A stretch of 64,000 nt of DNA from Euwallacea fornicatus (GCF_040115645.1 NC_089567.1:62001-126000); one strand, 5' to 3'. Positions 47,024 through 60,705 are shown, counted from the first letter of the stretch. Translations and numbers: made by a program. Notes: a model not told the origin generated them from the sequence alone.

Positions 47024-49408
47024 AGCTGACCATTTCTCAAAGTAAGGAACTACAGTTATAGGTGTTTGGTACTACATGCATATAGTTATTTGGGAATTTA
47101 AGACTTTTCATGTGATACTATTAGGATTAAGGAAATTTACAATGGAAAGTCGTGAAGAAGAATATAAACACCATGGCATGACTACCTATACATATACTAT
47201 CTTTCAAGGAACTGAAAAGGAAAATCTTAAAAAAATTTAGAAATATTGATCTACCGATGATCGATACAATATTTAGATTAAATTATAAGACCATGCTACT
47301 ATTGACTAAGTTAGTGGGAATATGGTGTTGAAATGTAAAGCGAGTCATTTAAATATTACGAGCGCTCATATTTTCAATTATTTTGATTTGAAGGTAACTA
47401 TAAAAGCGTGATTCATAGTAGATTCTTTAGACAACTCCTGTTTCCACACTGCAATAGTTGATTGTTTCCTTAAAAATAGAATTTTTTTTTTCAATTTAAA
47501 ACACTTTTGATTATTACATTTATCCTTATTTCACCATTTTACAATTAGCCAAAGGCTAAAAATTACTTAAGTTGAACTTGCTGCAACTTCGTAGTTTCAC
47601 GCATTAATGGTATACCTACTTAATTTTATAAAAACAAATCATTGCTAATAATAGTCAATTATAAATCATAACTTATATACATACATTTACTATTATATGA
47701 CCTTTACATGCATAGGTATGTAAACTAATATGTATAGGTACATACCTAATAATAATTAATGTATTGAGCTTAAGAGTTAGGTACTCGAAAACGCTTGTTA
47801 ATGAATGGAATACTTAATGTAAATACCCAGTATTTTGATTCGTTATCTCCCTGCCGTAAATTAAAATGTAATGCTGGTAAAGTTAAAATTACATAGATCT
47901 TATTACAGGGTGGTCACTTCTGCAATGCATTCAATTAAGAACATTCACGCACAATGAAACACATCATTCATAAATATTAATAAAATCTCGCATTTCAATA
48001 GTCATAAAGAATTCACCTACACAGAATAGTTGTTTATGTGATAAGGACGTAATGTGGGGTTTTATGAGACGAATCAGTTTATGACCGAGCAAATTCGCGA
48101 GCGGGTCCATAAATAGATTGAGTCGAATAAAATCTTATTACGAAAGGATAATATATAACGGTTTATACCCGCTTGCTTAGTAATTTTATGAAAATTCAAT
48201 TTTTATGACAAAATTAAAACACTCTCTGTATTCTACTAGTATTCTAATTAATCACTCTATCGTGTGTCGTGAAGCGTCTTTCCTAATCAAATCGCACAGA
48301 TTGTGATGATCAAGTCAGACAGAAAAGGATTTTTTTCTGGGAATGAAAACCATTCTTTCAGGAGATATAAGTCATCTTCTTTACTTTTAGTTGGAATTGA
48401 GAAATAAAAATAAAAATTTATATTTTCTGGTAATCTTTGCATTAGCCAAAAATGGATGATATTAATAATTACGAAAGTAGCCATGACAGTTGAAAATTCA
48501 TTGTTTAATGTATCAGTAGTTTTCGCAGTAACTAAAATTCAAATTAAATAGCAGAGAACTTCCCAATGATTCTCATATGTACAAGATATCCTGAAATGCC
48601 TGTGTCAAACTTAATGGTGTGATTTCTTGAGTTATTTTATTCTAAAAAATTGATATGGCTGTAGGTCCGTAAATCTTTAATTTTCTAAATACAAGCTATT
48701 CAATTTTTAATCTTATTATTATTATTTTTAAATAAAAATTCCTGGGCTTTTAAAATATTTAGCTCTAATTTGGAATATGAATAACTTAGAACCTACATAA
48801 ATAATTATGAAAAACTACATGGTGGTGTTTTTTAGGGCAACGCTCCCTTCAAATCCTGTAAATGACACAACATATTGATATATTGAATATATATTTGAAC
48901 TTCACCTTTAGGGGAAAGGGTGCAAATCTCAATTATATAAAATGTTACCAATAAAGCACCTTATATACTGAATAACTGCTACAAATATAGCATACTCTAA
49001 ATATCCTTGATATCAAATGGCACTAAATGATGCAACTTTTTTCCAAGAACCAACTATGTAACATTATCGTGTTGAAGTTCGGAATGATCCGTTGTTCTGA
49101 AAGTTCCCACCCTGTATATTGAGTCACTTTAGTATTTATGGCACTACAATATTATGGCAAACATGACAATTTAGCATTTTTTATTGCGACTGAAGAAAAA
49201 CCCGCTTAATTACGAACCACAAAAATGAGACCACATACTAAAATGACTGTTTAGCTACATAAATGTGAATATACTGAAATAACTTTTTATATTTATGATG
49301 ATTGTGTAATAGAATATAAGTGCTATTATTAATCCCTCAAGTCAAGTGAACAAGACTTTTCCTGGTAGTGCCTACATAACTTTTTCAACTCATGTTTTTC
49401 ACAATATA

Positions 49409-49607
49409 CAGAGTGATTTATTAATCATGGGAAATCTCAATTTAAATAATGAAAAAAAAATTATAATTATTTTGCGTAGCTTTACGTGTAATATAAAAGC
49501 ATCTTGTATCTGCGTAAGTATCAACTTTTATAAAAGTTTATGCCGGTGGTCACGATTTAACGGATATCTCCAACATTCGATTTCCCATTTTTAATCACTC
49601 TACCCTG
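49409..49607. mobile_element. Short MITE, about 200 bp, TA-flanked
   Basis: The left end CAGAGTGATTTATTAATCAT and the right end, reverse-complemented, CAGGGTAGAGTGATTAAAAA lead into a shared TGGGAAATC block on each side. TA flanks both. The core is AT-rich and non-coding; the ORF overlapping it is incidental. Confidence 0.65.
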
Positions 49608-51836
49608 TATCTATCCCTTCGATTCTTGATAAAATTTTTGAATTTAATAATATCGTACATATTATGACCAGCAAAACAAGTGAAATGGTTAAAATGTAAA
49701 CTTAGATGACTCTTTTAATTCAAATGATTAAAATTAAATTGCAAACTGGTATTAGTTTTTATCTATTTCTTAACATACCTCGAAAAATCATTACAACTTT
49801 TTCTCTAAAATGACTCAAAATCCAAAAAGTATATTATTGGGCGACCATGTATCTCCGTATTATGAATTATCATCCATTATATGGACATCTCACAAATGGC
49901 CTGCCAAATTTGTCAATACAATCTATGCCCAAATACAGCAAAAATTTCATGTAAACATTAGCTCACAAACATTTAATTTTTAATCGAAATAGCAACGCAT
50001 TAACTCGTAAGCATTTCTTATTGGAATATCATATGCATTTTAAAATATTTTTAGGGATTTTAGCGGCTAAACAAACAATACAAAAGACAGAAAAAGTTTC
50101 TAGTATGAACACAAATTTTAATCTTTGGGAATTAACGATCAATAGTAGTAATAAAACAGTTTGCAGGGTAAGCGGATAAATAAGCTGATTCCAGAACAAC
50201 AAACACAGCTTATAGATTCTCGTAATCATTTGGTATATCTAATAATGTAGACCTTCAACCAGGAGCTACAAAGAAAATGTAAAAAATGTGAAACTGTGGC
50301 ACTTTGCATCTCGAAAACTAATAAACTCATCGCCTTATTTTTGGATGTAGATTATGTGGGTAAAATTTGGCATATCAATTATTGATCGCCCTCTACGCGA
50401 GCACACACTATATTCTGTCCACGGCTAAATATTCATATTTTCTGCAAATTATCCTAAAATTCCTTTTAAATAGTTCCATAATAAGAAGCCATTGTTATTT
50501 ATTTTTTAAGGCTACAATTAAATAAATTTTTCCTGTTTTTTCCAAGGGTTTTCTTCAATTCCTGTTTTATTTCTAAATGGTTACTAAACGCACAACTCAC
50601 TATGGATAAGATTTGTAGCAGATTACGCTTTAAGTCACTAAGTAATTAACAGAAAAATTTATAATATTTTGACGTTTGACGATTGCGCTATCAGATCGCC
50701 TATGTCGAACTACAAGAAACCTTCAGAAATAAAAAAATTTAAACTTACTAAATACTCCTGAGACTTATTATTAACGGCATGAATTCTAAGAATCAAAGGC
50801 GTGAATGACGTGCGCATTATTCACGCTCGATAACATGTGTTGTTGTGTAGAGAGTGATACGCAGTGTATTTATTGGTGAACAACAAAAATTGTCGATCTT
50901 CAAAATATATTTTACCAATTTGTAATATTATTACAGAAAGAAATGTGGATGCAGTTTGGCGTTAATTAGGTCCTGTATACTTACTAAAGTAGTATTACTT
51001 AATACCATCAAGACTAATCCCACATGAAAAGATCACGCTGGTTTATATCTGTAATATGTACTTACATATATGATATTCACGATTTACTGTAGATATCACG
51101 AACATTGATTTTTAATGACTGTATAGGGAACAATGTATAGAAATATATGTAATAATTAAAACTAGGTACTTATAGGGGGATATGCGAAAGCATAAAATAA
51201 TTGAAATTAGTGAAGATTAGAGGCAGTTTTAACATGGACTTGACTTGTAAAGTAATCTAAAACTACTTACGATGGCACATACAAAATCTGAGTTAGTATT
51301 AGCTATGAATAGATATGTAACGTTATACACAACATTTTTATATACTCATCTGTCTTATTTGCATAAGTAATAGGTATAGGTCTTAAACCTGCTACATTAA
51401 ACTTTATTAATATAAATATCTGTAATCATATTCCAATAGAAGTACGTACATGGTTTCCACATAAGAAACAGGATTCTAGTAACCCAAAAGCATAAAGGCT
51501 TAATCTGTCTAATTATGCGGTTATAGGTGATGACCCTGGACATTCTACATTCAAGTGTATATCATATTCAACAAAACTATGTATATCTTATGCTCAGCCT
51601 ACAACGATATTTGTACTGATACCTGTTCGAATAAATAATATTGTGTGTAACTTCTATGACTTTTACTTACCTGTTTTCATCATTAAGTATTAATAACATT
51701 ACGTAACAGTGTTGGGGAAGTTGTAGAAAAAATTCAAGCATATTACTTTTCTTGATGTAATTACTGACCTGGTCTGCAGATGAGACGCAGACATTCGTTT
51801 TACTCGTAACATGCTGCTTATTATTCTCGTAGCATA

Positions 51837-52048
51837 ATGTACTATTTACCACCATCCCCTATGAAAGTTAACATAACAAACAGAGTATTACTTGCAAAAA
51901 AGCTAAAACTCACGTTTAATTCGACAGGTTATCGTAATTTTGGCTTTGGCATCTGGTCTGTATTTGTTTGTTTTCTAATCTTGCTTTCCATTGTTTTGTG
52001 TTTTATTTTTGAGTTTTGGTGTAATATCTTACATATTATTCAGGTAAG
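51837..52048 (+). CDS. Possible first exon for a small membrane protein (low confidence)
   Basis: An ATG ORF reads MYYLPPSPMKVNITNRVLL, then a hydrophobic stretch IWSVFVCFLILLSIVLCFIF near residues 40-60. It reaches TTATTCAG/GTAAGAG, a strong donor sequence, near 52048; reading on gives VREN and a stop. The ORF thus behaves like a coding exon with one membrane segment. I find no next exon and do not recognise the protein, and AT-rich DNA easily yields hydrophobic chance ORFs. Confidence 0.22.
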
Positions 52049-53134
52049 AGAAAATTAATTAGTTATTGTTGGTTAATTAATTGAAACGATATACTGCAAC
52101 TAGTCCACAGTCAATAACTGAGTATGAATGCACATGCTTGCCCATGTCTCCCGTATGTTTGCCAATCAGTTAAATGGGCTACGCATCTATATTGTTTTAC
52201 CATAATCTATTTGGAGTTACCATTCAGATTGAATTTCAGAGAGAACCAGAAAACCAAAATGGATTTTGTCCTACAGACCAATTCAGGGATTGTGTAATGA
52301 GAGGAAAAATAAAGGAGTTTTGAAAAGTGATTTTGCATTTTATTTCACATTGTGGAAAAAAATATAAATATGTAAATATTTGCCTTATGTTTCCAACATG
52401 ATCTATGCAATACTTTAAAAATATAGATTTTAATCACGTGAATAAAACATTACGAAAAATTACATTTTAATAGCGACATTATGTACTGGCCGATTAAGCG
52501 TTTATTTAACGATGTCAAAATGTTGTATTATACATACATATTCAGGAAACATTTTTATAAATTACACTATACTAACATGTCAAACATGTATTTGAATTTA
52601 GAAGAAAACATGAAGCTTTGCTAGTTTAAGGATATTCATGGTACCAATAATAACAGAAATATTTATTCGATTAAATCACCATGGACATATAGACATATTA
52701 GTAAAATTTTGTTAAAAGATATTAAGAAGTTAATTTTTTAATAAAAAAAGATCCTCATCTCAAAATACCACGAAACCCATTTCTTAGATAGTAAGTGGAT
52801 CCAGATGATATGCAAAATTAAAATTACCAAAATAAACTCTTTAGTTTTTTTATAGTTTTTAGAGTGAAAGATTTTTGAAAAGAAGATATTATACAAAAGA
52901 AACCAGCATATACTCTAATCATTTTTTTTAACCTAAAGAACATTACATCTAATATTCAAATATTTGGCATATAAATACAGTCTTTAGGAAATGGGTGAAT
53001 GTTAACAACTTCCTGGAAATTGTAAAAGTATACGAATACATTAATAAGTGGCTTTCATAATTTTTCTTTATAGATTTTAAAAAATGCTTACAAGACATAA
53101 GTAGAATATGTTTACCTTTAAACCCTGATCTGCT

Positions 53135-56100
53135 TCAGGTGACAGCCTTTTCATATGGTGGAGGAGGGGATTGGTCATCGTAAATCTGTATATCTTCCAG
53201 ATCTACCTGATTGGTCAATCTAATGGCGATGTGATATGGCGGGGGCGACGCTTCTCTCATTTCTGTCTCATGTATTGACAGCTGATTGGGTCTTTGCTGG
53301 TGATTGTGGTCTTGTAAGTCATCTAATTGGAACTGAGATAAAGAAGTGAGATAGTTGTGATTCGTTTCGTTCGGATTTCAATTGTTGAGTAAAAACTCAT
53401 TTTAGGTAAATACAAGTATTATTGAGCAAAGATGAAAAATGTATTATTTAGTTTCAATTTGAGAAATTTTATTTTTTGTTTTATTGTAAAGAAGAAAACG
53501 ATGGTTTTCATTTAAAAGAAATGAAATTGTTGAATCTGCGAATCGAAATATGATATTTATTTTTTTATAACTCCATGAAACTCTTCGCAAAAATACCTAT
53601 CAAGAACACTTTTTCTTCCACCATATATAGTTTACGAGATATTTAAGGTACAAATAATTTCAGATTTTGCGGTTTCTTGTCTTTCTTAATAAAAAGTTAC
53701 CAGGTCATGGAACAATAGTATACATACAGTGAGAGGTAAATAAGTGGAACAAATTCAATTAAAAATCAGGAATTTGTTCTTTCGAAAAACGCTCGAACCC
53801 GTCGATTTTTATTTTTTCTTGCTGTTTTTTAATGGTAAATTTATGTATACAGGGTGGCCCAAAAAATTATGACCACCAACTTAATTTTTTTAAAGGAAAC
53901 GCCTATTTTTTATGTTATTTTTGAATTTTCCTTCAAATTTTATGTATGTTTCGTTTTAAAATGTATTTATACAGAGTAACTCAAAAAATTTTCAATTAAT
54001 AGATCTTAGATTCAAATGACTGTCACCAAATTGTAATTTTCTCATTTTCGCGGTTCTCTAAATAATTATAATGGTCATTCAGCTAAAGACACCCTGTACA
54101 GTGCATCCATGCGAATAAATTTAGTCGGTTTTTAAAGTAATTGCCCCGGGAATTCTCAATATTTCGGTATTGAAAGTTTGAAAAAAGGTTAAAAGTGACT
54201 ACTCTCTCTCTCTTGAGAATATCCATCTATTTATTGTTCTCACCTGATCATTGCTAGTTTCGAAACTTTGTTGGTGTATCATAGTTAGATGTGTGGTGTT
54301 TTGCTTATCACCCAAGTACAAAATAATTATACCACCTAGTAGAAGTATCACGAGAGTTCCCGAAATTACTACTAACGTTTCAACTCCCAGTCGCCATATG
54401 TGCTGAAATTTATTTCCTTATTCATTAAAAAATTTCAAATAAAATAATAATTGACTTACTCCTGTACTCACATAATTGGCCCCAAACATAACGCATACAG
54501 AGAGGAAGGCGAAACTCAGTAAAGCAAATTTAAATTTCTGAATATAAGATTCCAGCTCACTTCCTCCTAAGGTCTGTACTGCTGCTTGGTCTTCTATGTC
54601 TATTGATCTCTCTTGGTCGAATCGTGGTGTTCGGTTAATTGTTGAACTAAAACGTACTTAAAAATCAAATACGCTGCAAAACTAATAAAAAAAGCAAACA
54701 ATGATATAAATTATTTCTTCTTACTTATAGTAAATATGTGCGTTACTGTGTACGGTGGGGCGAATGGGACGGTGACCTGGAGATGTTCTGCTATAACGCA
54801 GACCATTGTTGGATACACTTTCGAGGGACTGGAAGCGCCGAACTGGTGTTACCATGGGATTGGGATAAAATCCCCTGGGACGACTAGCTGCACAAAAAAG
54901 TATTTTAAAAAATTTTGTTTACTCAGTATATACGTACATGTATATGCTTTGTGCTATTAGAATTACAAGAAATTTTTAGAAAAAATTATTTAAATTGAAT
55001 TATCTATTTTAGCCCTTGAAAAAGGAATTTAAGTAATAAATAATAAAATAAAATAAACGTAAAAAAATGAATTATAAACGTGTATCGAAAAATACCTCGT
55101 GTTTAATATACACCATGTAATACTTAAAAGAAGACATCACAATGAATTTTTAAGAAATTGTAAAAAGAAATGGACTCATTTTATTCAGAGGAGAGTAATA
55201 TCGAATACTATACAGGGTGTTCCTTAATGATGTGCAGATATTCTATACGAAAAAATAATGGTAGTTTGCCATATAAACGATGTTCAAAAAATGTTCCGTT
55301 ACACAATTGCAGGGAATTTAGAAAAAAAATGGAAATTAATGAATATTTGTGAAACCGCTTAAGATATTTCAATTAAATTTGGTATGTAGAGACAGTTTAT
55401 AAAGGAGCATTAATTTCAGTAAAAATATGTGATTCAATGCAAAAAAGAGGCTAGTTGCAGCATATGATAGAATATGAAATACTCCGGGAATATTGGAAAG
55501 AGTGCACAATTCAATGGGAAGGACGAAAGCATGCCTATTAAGCGAAGGGGGTAATTTTCAACACTTGTTATAAAAATCGTGTCTTTTTATTGTTATTACA
55601 ATTTAAATTTCATTACAATATCAATCCATAATGTGTTAATTTTTTTTTGCTTTAGTTGTTGCATTAAAATAGTTTAGAATAACTTTGCAGTGAACCGCAT
55701 ATTTTTATTACAATTAATATCCCTTTGTAAACTGTCTTTACATATAAAATTTTTTTGAAATATTTCAAGCGGTTTCGGAAATATTTCAAGCGGTTTCGGA
55801 AATATTCATTAATTTACTTTTTTTCTAAAACTTTGCAGTCCTGTACTTTCTTAATGGAGCATTTTTGGAATATAATTTATATGACAAACTATCATTATTT
55901 TTTCATGTAGAATCCCCTTTCCAAAATATCCGCATATCAGTAAGGAACACCCTGTATAATAATAAGTATTAGTAAGTATAACTATCAGTAAAGGAGATGT
56001 TCAAATTGATTTCCATTTTTTCTTATATATTTAACATATATTACTGTACAGTACTGTTCTTGTATCGTGCAAATACCCGTTAAGTGGCATTACGCAAAAT

Positions 56101-57084
56101 TTCAATGCTACTATGCCAAATCGTACGACAAATTAAAGTTCTGAAATATCCCCATACAAAAAGTCTCCCGAGGCTAGGTCGGGTGATCTAAAAGAATAAC
56201 TTGGGAATTATTTGTTCTCGCATCATATTGTTAGAAAAAAATATGGTTCTCTTCAACTAAAGCAGGTTATAGACATAATATTTAATTTTCATTCCAGATA
56301 CATATAAATTGGCCTAGACAAAAACAAAATTTTTCACACTGTTTCTATGAAATATTGATCTCTTTCTTTTCACATATCCAGTTAAACTTTATAAATAAGG
56401 GTTCAACTTATGTGTTTAAAACATAAATAGCATGATACTTATTTACATCAACTCAAGCCTCTAGTTTTCCACAAGATCTATTCAAGCATCTATTCTAATA
56501 AACACCTTAATCACATCATCCTCGCAATTTTCTTTATTATATACTTCAAGTGTAAATTTAAACAATGCGTCCACTAAGGTTCTTTAATTTGCTACTTACT
56601 GGGTAGACAAATTTATGTTAATAAATAGCAAATTAAGGATTTTGATAATTAACTATAAAATTTTAACGAATTTATATTTCAAAAACTATAAGTTTACACA
56701 AAAAAATGTTTAATATAGAAACCAGTTTACGAATTTTTCCTGTACATGAGGTCCGTAAAAAACAGTTTTTAGATGCTTCTCTGCAGTAAATTTATTTATT
56801 AATCATAATTATTTGTTAAATTAATTTGCGAAATATTTAACGTTTGAATTTTGTTAAATTTTTTGAAGTAAATATATGCCCAAAATTGCGTATTTTTGAT
56901 TGAGACGTTGTACTGATCTCTATAATTTAAAAAAATTGAATTCATATAACGTAGATACCTACCTATTTATTTACTTAGACTTACCCAAATAATTTGCAAC
57001 AGCCTCTGGAGGGGGACGAACTAAGCGACAACTTCTGGGCCAATAATGCCCCTGCTGATTACCTTTATTTATCCAAAAATGCAT
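53135..57084 (-). CDS. Two-pass membrane protein with two PPPY motifs, 5 exons, 268 aa
   Basis: Exons from the start: 57084-56985, 54887-54725, 54646-54460, 54402-54244, 53332-53135. All four junctions have GT/AG and agreeing phases. The product starts MHFWINKGNQQGHYWPRSCR, then a basic Pro/Arg/Ser-rich part with ASRPRGFYPNPMVTPVRRFQ. Membrane segments fall at about residues 127-145 (FALLSFAFLSVCVMFGA) and 158-180 (LVVISGTLVILLLGGIIILY), with a loop of only a dozen residues. The C-terminal tail has PPPY at 233-236 and 260-263, ending PPPPYEKAVT. PPxY motifs bind WW domains, as in Nedd4-type ubiquitin ligases, so the tail is probably cytoplasmic; by charge the N-terminus should be too. An alternative acceptor (CAATCAGCAG/GGGC) makes the first exon's start less certain. 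I do not recognise a named family. Confidence 0.85.
53850..54096. mobile_element. MITE in the last intron of the PPPY gene
   Basis: The left end is CAGGGTGGCCCAAAAAATTA and the right end, reverse-complemented, CAGGGTGTCTTTAGCTGAAT; both continue TGACCA and are flanked by TA. Similarity inside is limited, so the pair may be a diverged MITE. A further CAGAGTAACTCAAAAAAT sits inside near 53972. Confidence 0.5.
55213..55954. mobile_element. MITE, 742 bp, in intron 1 of the PPPY gene
   Basis: The ends read CAGGGTGTTCCTTAATGATG and CAGGGTGTTCCTTACTGATA inward with TA on both sides. Inverted similarity continues for well over 100 bases (GAAAAAATAATGGTAGTTTG against GAAAAAATAATGATAGTTTG, and an AACCGCTTGAAATATTTC-like block on both sides). 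No transposase motif is seen in the core. Confidence 0.85.
55757..55798. repeat. 21-bp tandem duplication inside the MITE
   Basis: GAAATATTTCAAGCGGTTTCG occurs twice in a row without a mismatch, followed by the start of a third GAAATATT. The left arm of the same MITE has only one copy of the corresponding block, so the duplication is private to the right arm and recent. Confidence 0.9.
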
Positions 57085-58235
57085 TAGAGATATTTTATCG
57101 TTTATGTTCTTTTAGATTTCTCCTTAATTGTCGTTGACTAGGAAAAATTAAAACATCCAATAGCATAACCGGAACCATAGTGTACATTCGTCGACAGCAC
57201 ATACGAGGAAACACATAAATATAAGTTAATATCTGTTTATATTTAGAATAGAACGTTTTTCAATGCAGCATGTATCCTGCTTTTACAGTGCGCAAACACT
57301 CACTGATCGGTGAGGAGTGAGGAGCACAGGAAAACAAATCGGCAACCAGATTAAAGAGACGCGCGACGCGCATTTATCGATGACGAAAATGGCCGAAAGG
57401 GAGGTTGGGCTGGCATTTCATCCCCCTTTTCACTAAGAGAATATAGGCACTTAATTTAGAAGCACTTTCAAAGCCTTTGGAAGCATTAGGTACGTAATTG
57501 CTGAGGTTTAAGGATCACCTTAGTTAGTATCCCTAGAATTTCATGTGGTTGAAACTGACTAACTCAAAAACCTATATCTAATAATTATGACGTGTAATGT
57601 AATGTTTCCCAACAAAAGAAGTCCAACAGAGATAGATCTGGAGACTTAGAAGACCAATCACCTATTCGTACGTCATAACGTAGCGATCAGGGTAGTAATC
57701 TTCCCAGTATCGCTCGGCAATTCAAAAATTTGTCGGTTCACTATTTTGTCGGAACATTTGTTTCGACTGTTCTAGACGCAAATCTTCTACTTACTTTAAT
57801 ATCTTTCAACTGTACAATCCAAGATTACCTACATATAGAATTCGTCGAATCAAACAACATTACTAGAAAAGTTTGAGTTAATCTTAACTTTTCGCAAGTA
57901 CTCCTTGTAGGAAAGGATGTGAGTTTAGTATCTCTAGGGTGTCAACTTTGCACTAGTCTGAAGTTAAAAAGTTTGAACTTATATTTTAAGATAAAATCAA
58001 CGCGAGACTTATTTATATTTTTCAATCTTATCTTTGTTTAGCACGTAAGGTCAATCTTTCATATCTTTTTTTATTTTTATGCATCGACACAAAAGAAGAT
58101 TAACATAATATTAAAATAACGATGTAAATTAAATAATATGGAACTCAGGTAGTAATAAAAATGTCATTAATTTATCAGTAGGTATACCTAAATCTAATTA
58201 AGCAAACTTAATTCATACATGACACGATGTAACTG
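57085..58235. promoter_or_regulatory. Upstream region of the PPPY gene, CpG-rich at 57290-57420
   Basis: This 1.15-kb interval separates the Rpn7 3' end from the PPPY gene start on the same strand. CpG density rises at 57290-57420 (GAGACGCGCGACGCGCATTT), against an AT-rich background, and a small inverted repeat (CACTC-ACTGATCGGTGAGGAGTG) lies at about 57297. I infer that the promoter and untranslated first sequence of the PPPY gene are here; no TATA or initiator could be assigned. Confidence 0.35.
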
Positions 58236-58241
58236 TTTATT
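58236..58241 (-). terminator. AATAAA polyadenylation signal of Rpn7
   Basis: On the minus strand AATAAA lies about 38 bases past the Rpn7 stop codon, followed within 30 bases by GTGTCATG-like GT-containing sequence. It is the first canonical signal in the 3' region. Confidence 0.6.
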
Positions 58242-58278
58242 GTCACATCTGTATGAATTGACGGTGTAAAATAAATTT

Positions 58279-60705
58279 TTATATGTTAATTACTCTAGAC
58301 AACTTTTGCACACGCTGCAGCAACAGATCGCCTTGCTTAACCACTGCATTGAACTGGGCATTCTTCAAATCAGGTCTGTTTGTTTCCACAATTCCCCCTA
58401 CTCGGTCAATCTTGCAATGAAGTCTACCAGTTGCTATAAAAGTGGATAGTTCCCTGGAAGTAAAGCAGGAATACAATAATAGCAATTAAAAGAAAAATCG
58501 GTTTTCAACTAATTGAGTATATAGTACTACAATATATATTTCTTGGAAATTTTTATTCCTCATTTACGATTGGATTAGGACTTATTTTTAATTATCTAGT
58601 AATAAATCCGTTTGGGTTATTCAATAGTACAAAGGAAAATATAGCATAAGCTTAAGATGTGATACTTACTCATCAACGAAATCGACTGTAACACCAAATG
58701 CTTCAGCCATGTATTGCAGTGTCAAACTTCTGTAGGATTCCAAAAGCTGTGTATAAGCCAGAATCTTCATTTCTCTTATGTAGTATCTGTAATGTGGATT
58801 CAGAAAATAATCTTTTCGCAATATTTCCTCAACTTTCGCTAAAAAAATTCATATAATGGTTAAAAACTTGTGCTTTTAGAAGATTTTAATATGCATACCA
58901 AGATTTGTAAAAAAGTCAGAATACTGACAATTGTACAAAGAAAATAGATAATCTTTTACAAATGGCTCCGAATGCAAAACTTCTAAAATTTCAGAACCTT
59001 TTACAACCTAAAATAGCAAGGAAACATAATAAAATAATTACGATGTACAAAATAATTACGGAATCCTCACTTTATCTCTCAATTGATTCCGTGGTAAACT
59101 AATAATAGAGGTGTACACTGTATATCTAACAAAGGCTTTGTAATCCATCAATTCATATGACGTGAAAGTACTAACTGTGTCCAAAAATAAGTTAGCAGCT
59201 GTTTTAAAATCTCTTACTGCCATGCAGTAAGCCCCTTGATATACTTTCAGACGATTACGACGATCCCAGTCGCCACCCTCCTCAATCAAACTACAAAAAT
59301 ACAGAAATTTTGAATAAGGTTGCACTGAGGTAATATTTGAATTCTTCTCACCTTTTAGCTTTTTCAATGTTTCTAGTAATAAGGTCATGGTCCATAAAAA
59401 ACAATCCAATTCTTATTAGATGAAAAATAATGTCTAAACGATGGCCCAAAGAAACAGTTTTATCATATGTTTGCCTGAAAGTGCTGACAGCGTTTTCTTT
59501 ATCTCCAATTCTACAGAAATATTCAGCTTTCCGAAGATATGCTTCTCTTACTTCCATTTCACCAAGGTTCTTTTCAGCATCCTCGATGGCAGCATTGAGT
59601 GTTTTAATTTGCTCTTCATTTTTTGTTTTAAGGGTTGCAAGGAATTTCTCATCTTTTTTCCAGCCAACATCTTGACACACTAGTTCGTACCATGGAGCCA
59701 TATCTTCACAAAAAAGTAAATAAAAATAAAAATTATTCAATCTTCACTACTAAAAATCTGCAAATAACTACATTTGGCAATAAACATTGCAATATGATTT
59801 TAAAAAGTCCATATTAACTATATCACGCTATAAACTACTATAGCAAGCGATAAAACTATGTTCAAAGTATTTTAGTGTAAAAAATTCATCTGTGATCTAC
59901 TCCTCACAATATGACTTTAATTGTTGAGTTTAACTCTGATTTATATCTATTAGTTTCTTATTAGCTTTCAATGATCATTTAAGATTTGCTAAATAACTCA
60001 ATTTATATAGGTAGAGGCTGATTTATTGTAAGAATCAAGTTTGGGTTGCCAGATATACAATAGATTAATGGTCTACAGTTTTGGGTATGAGTAAAGTGAC
60101 AGACAAGTTGACCAAGCAAAAGAATAAGGAAAAGTTTGAATGGTGTGGCTGCCTGATTTCTGTTCATCTTGTTAGTAGTTTTCTCAGATTACCCTCAGTA
60201 CTGCATACAGAATGTTACATGTAAACCAAATGTCAATTTCTTGAAGTTCAAGTGGGGCAATTGAGCAGGTGCAACAGATAATGTGCCTGAACAGCAAGTT
60301 AGATAAAATTACTCCAATGGCATTTTTTGAATAGACATTTCTTTACATCATAAGTTCCTTAGGTGTAAAGAAAACTTTTTATTTGTATCTGATAAGCTTA
60401 GCTACAAAATACTTTTGAAAATAAGTCATATTGGATTCTCCATTGTACTTTAATATTTCGACTATTACATATTTAAACTGTTGAAGAACCTAACATGGTG
60501 TGTTATTGGGCTTCTTGCATCATATACAGTGTTTTGTTAGTGTGCAAAAAACAAACTTACCATCTTTCTTGATCGCCTCAGTAATTTTTGCATGAACATT
60601 TTTATCACTTCTATATTCAGGCAGTGTAAGTAGAAACTTATAATGAGCTAGCTCAAGATCTGGGTTTTTTTCTAAGCCTTGATCTTCCAGGTTTTCGATA
60701 GGCAT
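58279..60705 (-). CDS. Rpn7: 26S proteasome regulatory (lid) subunit Rpn7 / PSMD6, 389 aa
   Basis: Six exons from the start: 60705-60561, 59703-59352, 59290-59071, 59007-58899, 58838-58670, 58453-58279. Every boundary has GT/AG and phases agree. The sum, 1170 nt, gives 389 residues, the usual PSMD6 length. It opens MPIENLEDQGLEKNPDL, as in animal Rpn7. Highly conserved blocks follow: DAEKNLGEMEVREAYLRKAE, CRIGDKENAVSTFRQTYDKT, LGHRLDIIFHLIRIGLF, EEGGDWDRRNRLKVYQGAYC, LFLDTVSTFTSYELMDYK, NPHYRYYIREMKILAY, and the PCI-domain end GRLHCKIDRVGGIVETNRPD, finishing KLSRVINI. Rpn7 is a TPR/PCI scaffold subunit of the proteasome lid that helps hold the regulatory particle together in cytosol and nucleus. 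No stop or frameshift is seen, so it is functional. Human-type paralogues are excluded by the N- and C-terminal signatures. Confidence 0.98.

Larger units (their letters stand above)
47024..53134. other. Stretch between the triple-TGA gene and the PPPY gene
   Basis: Contains the MITE at 49409-49607, orphan CAGGGTG-like ends near 47906 (facing right) and 49109 (facing left), and a possible single exon at 51837-52048. Otherwise AT-rich with no recognised gene; ORFs at 48287-48484 and 50029-50229 on the minus strand show no motif. Confidence 0.4.
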
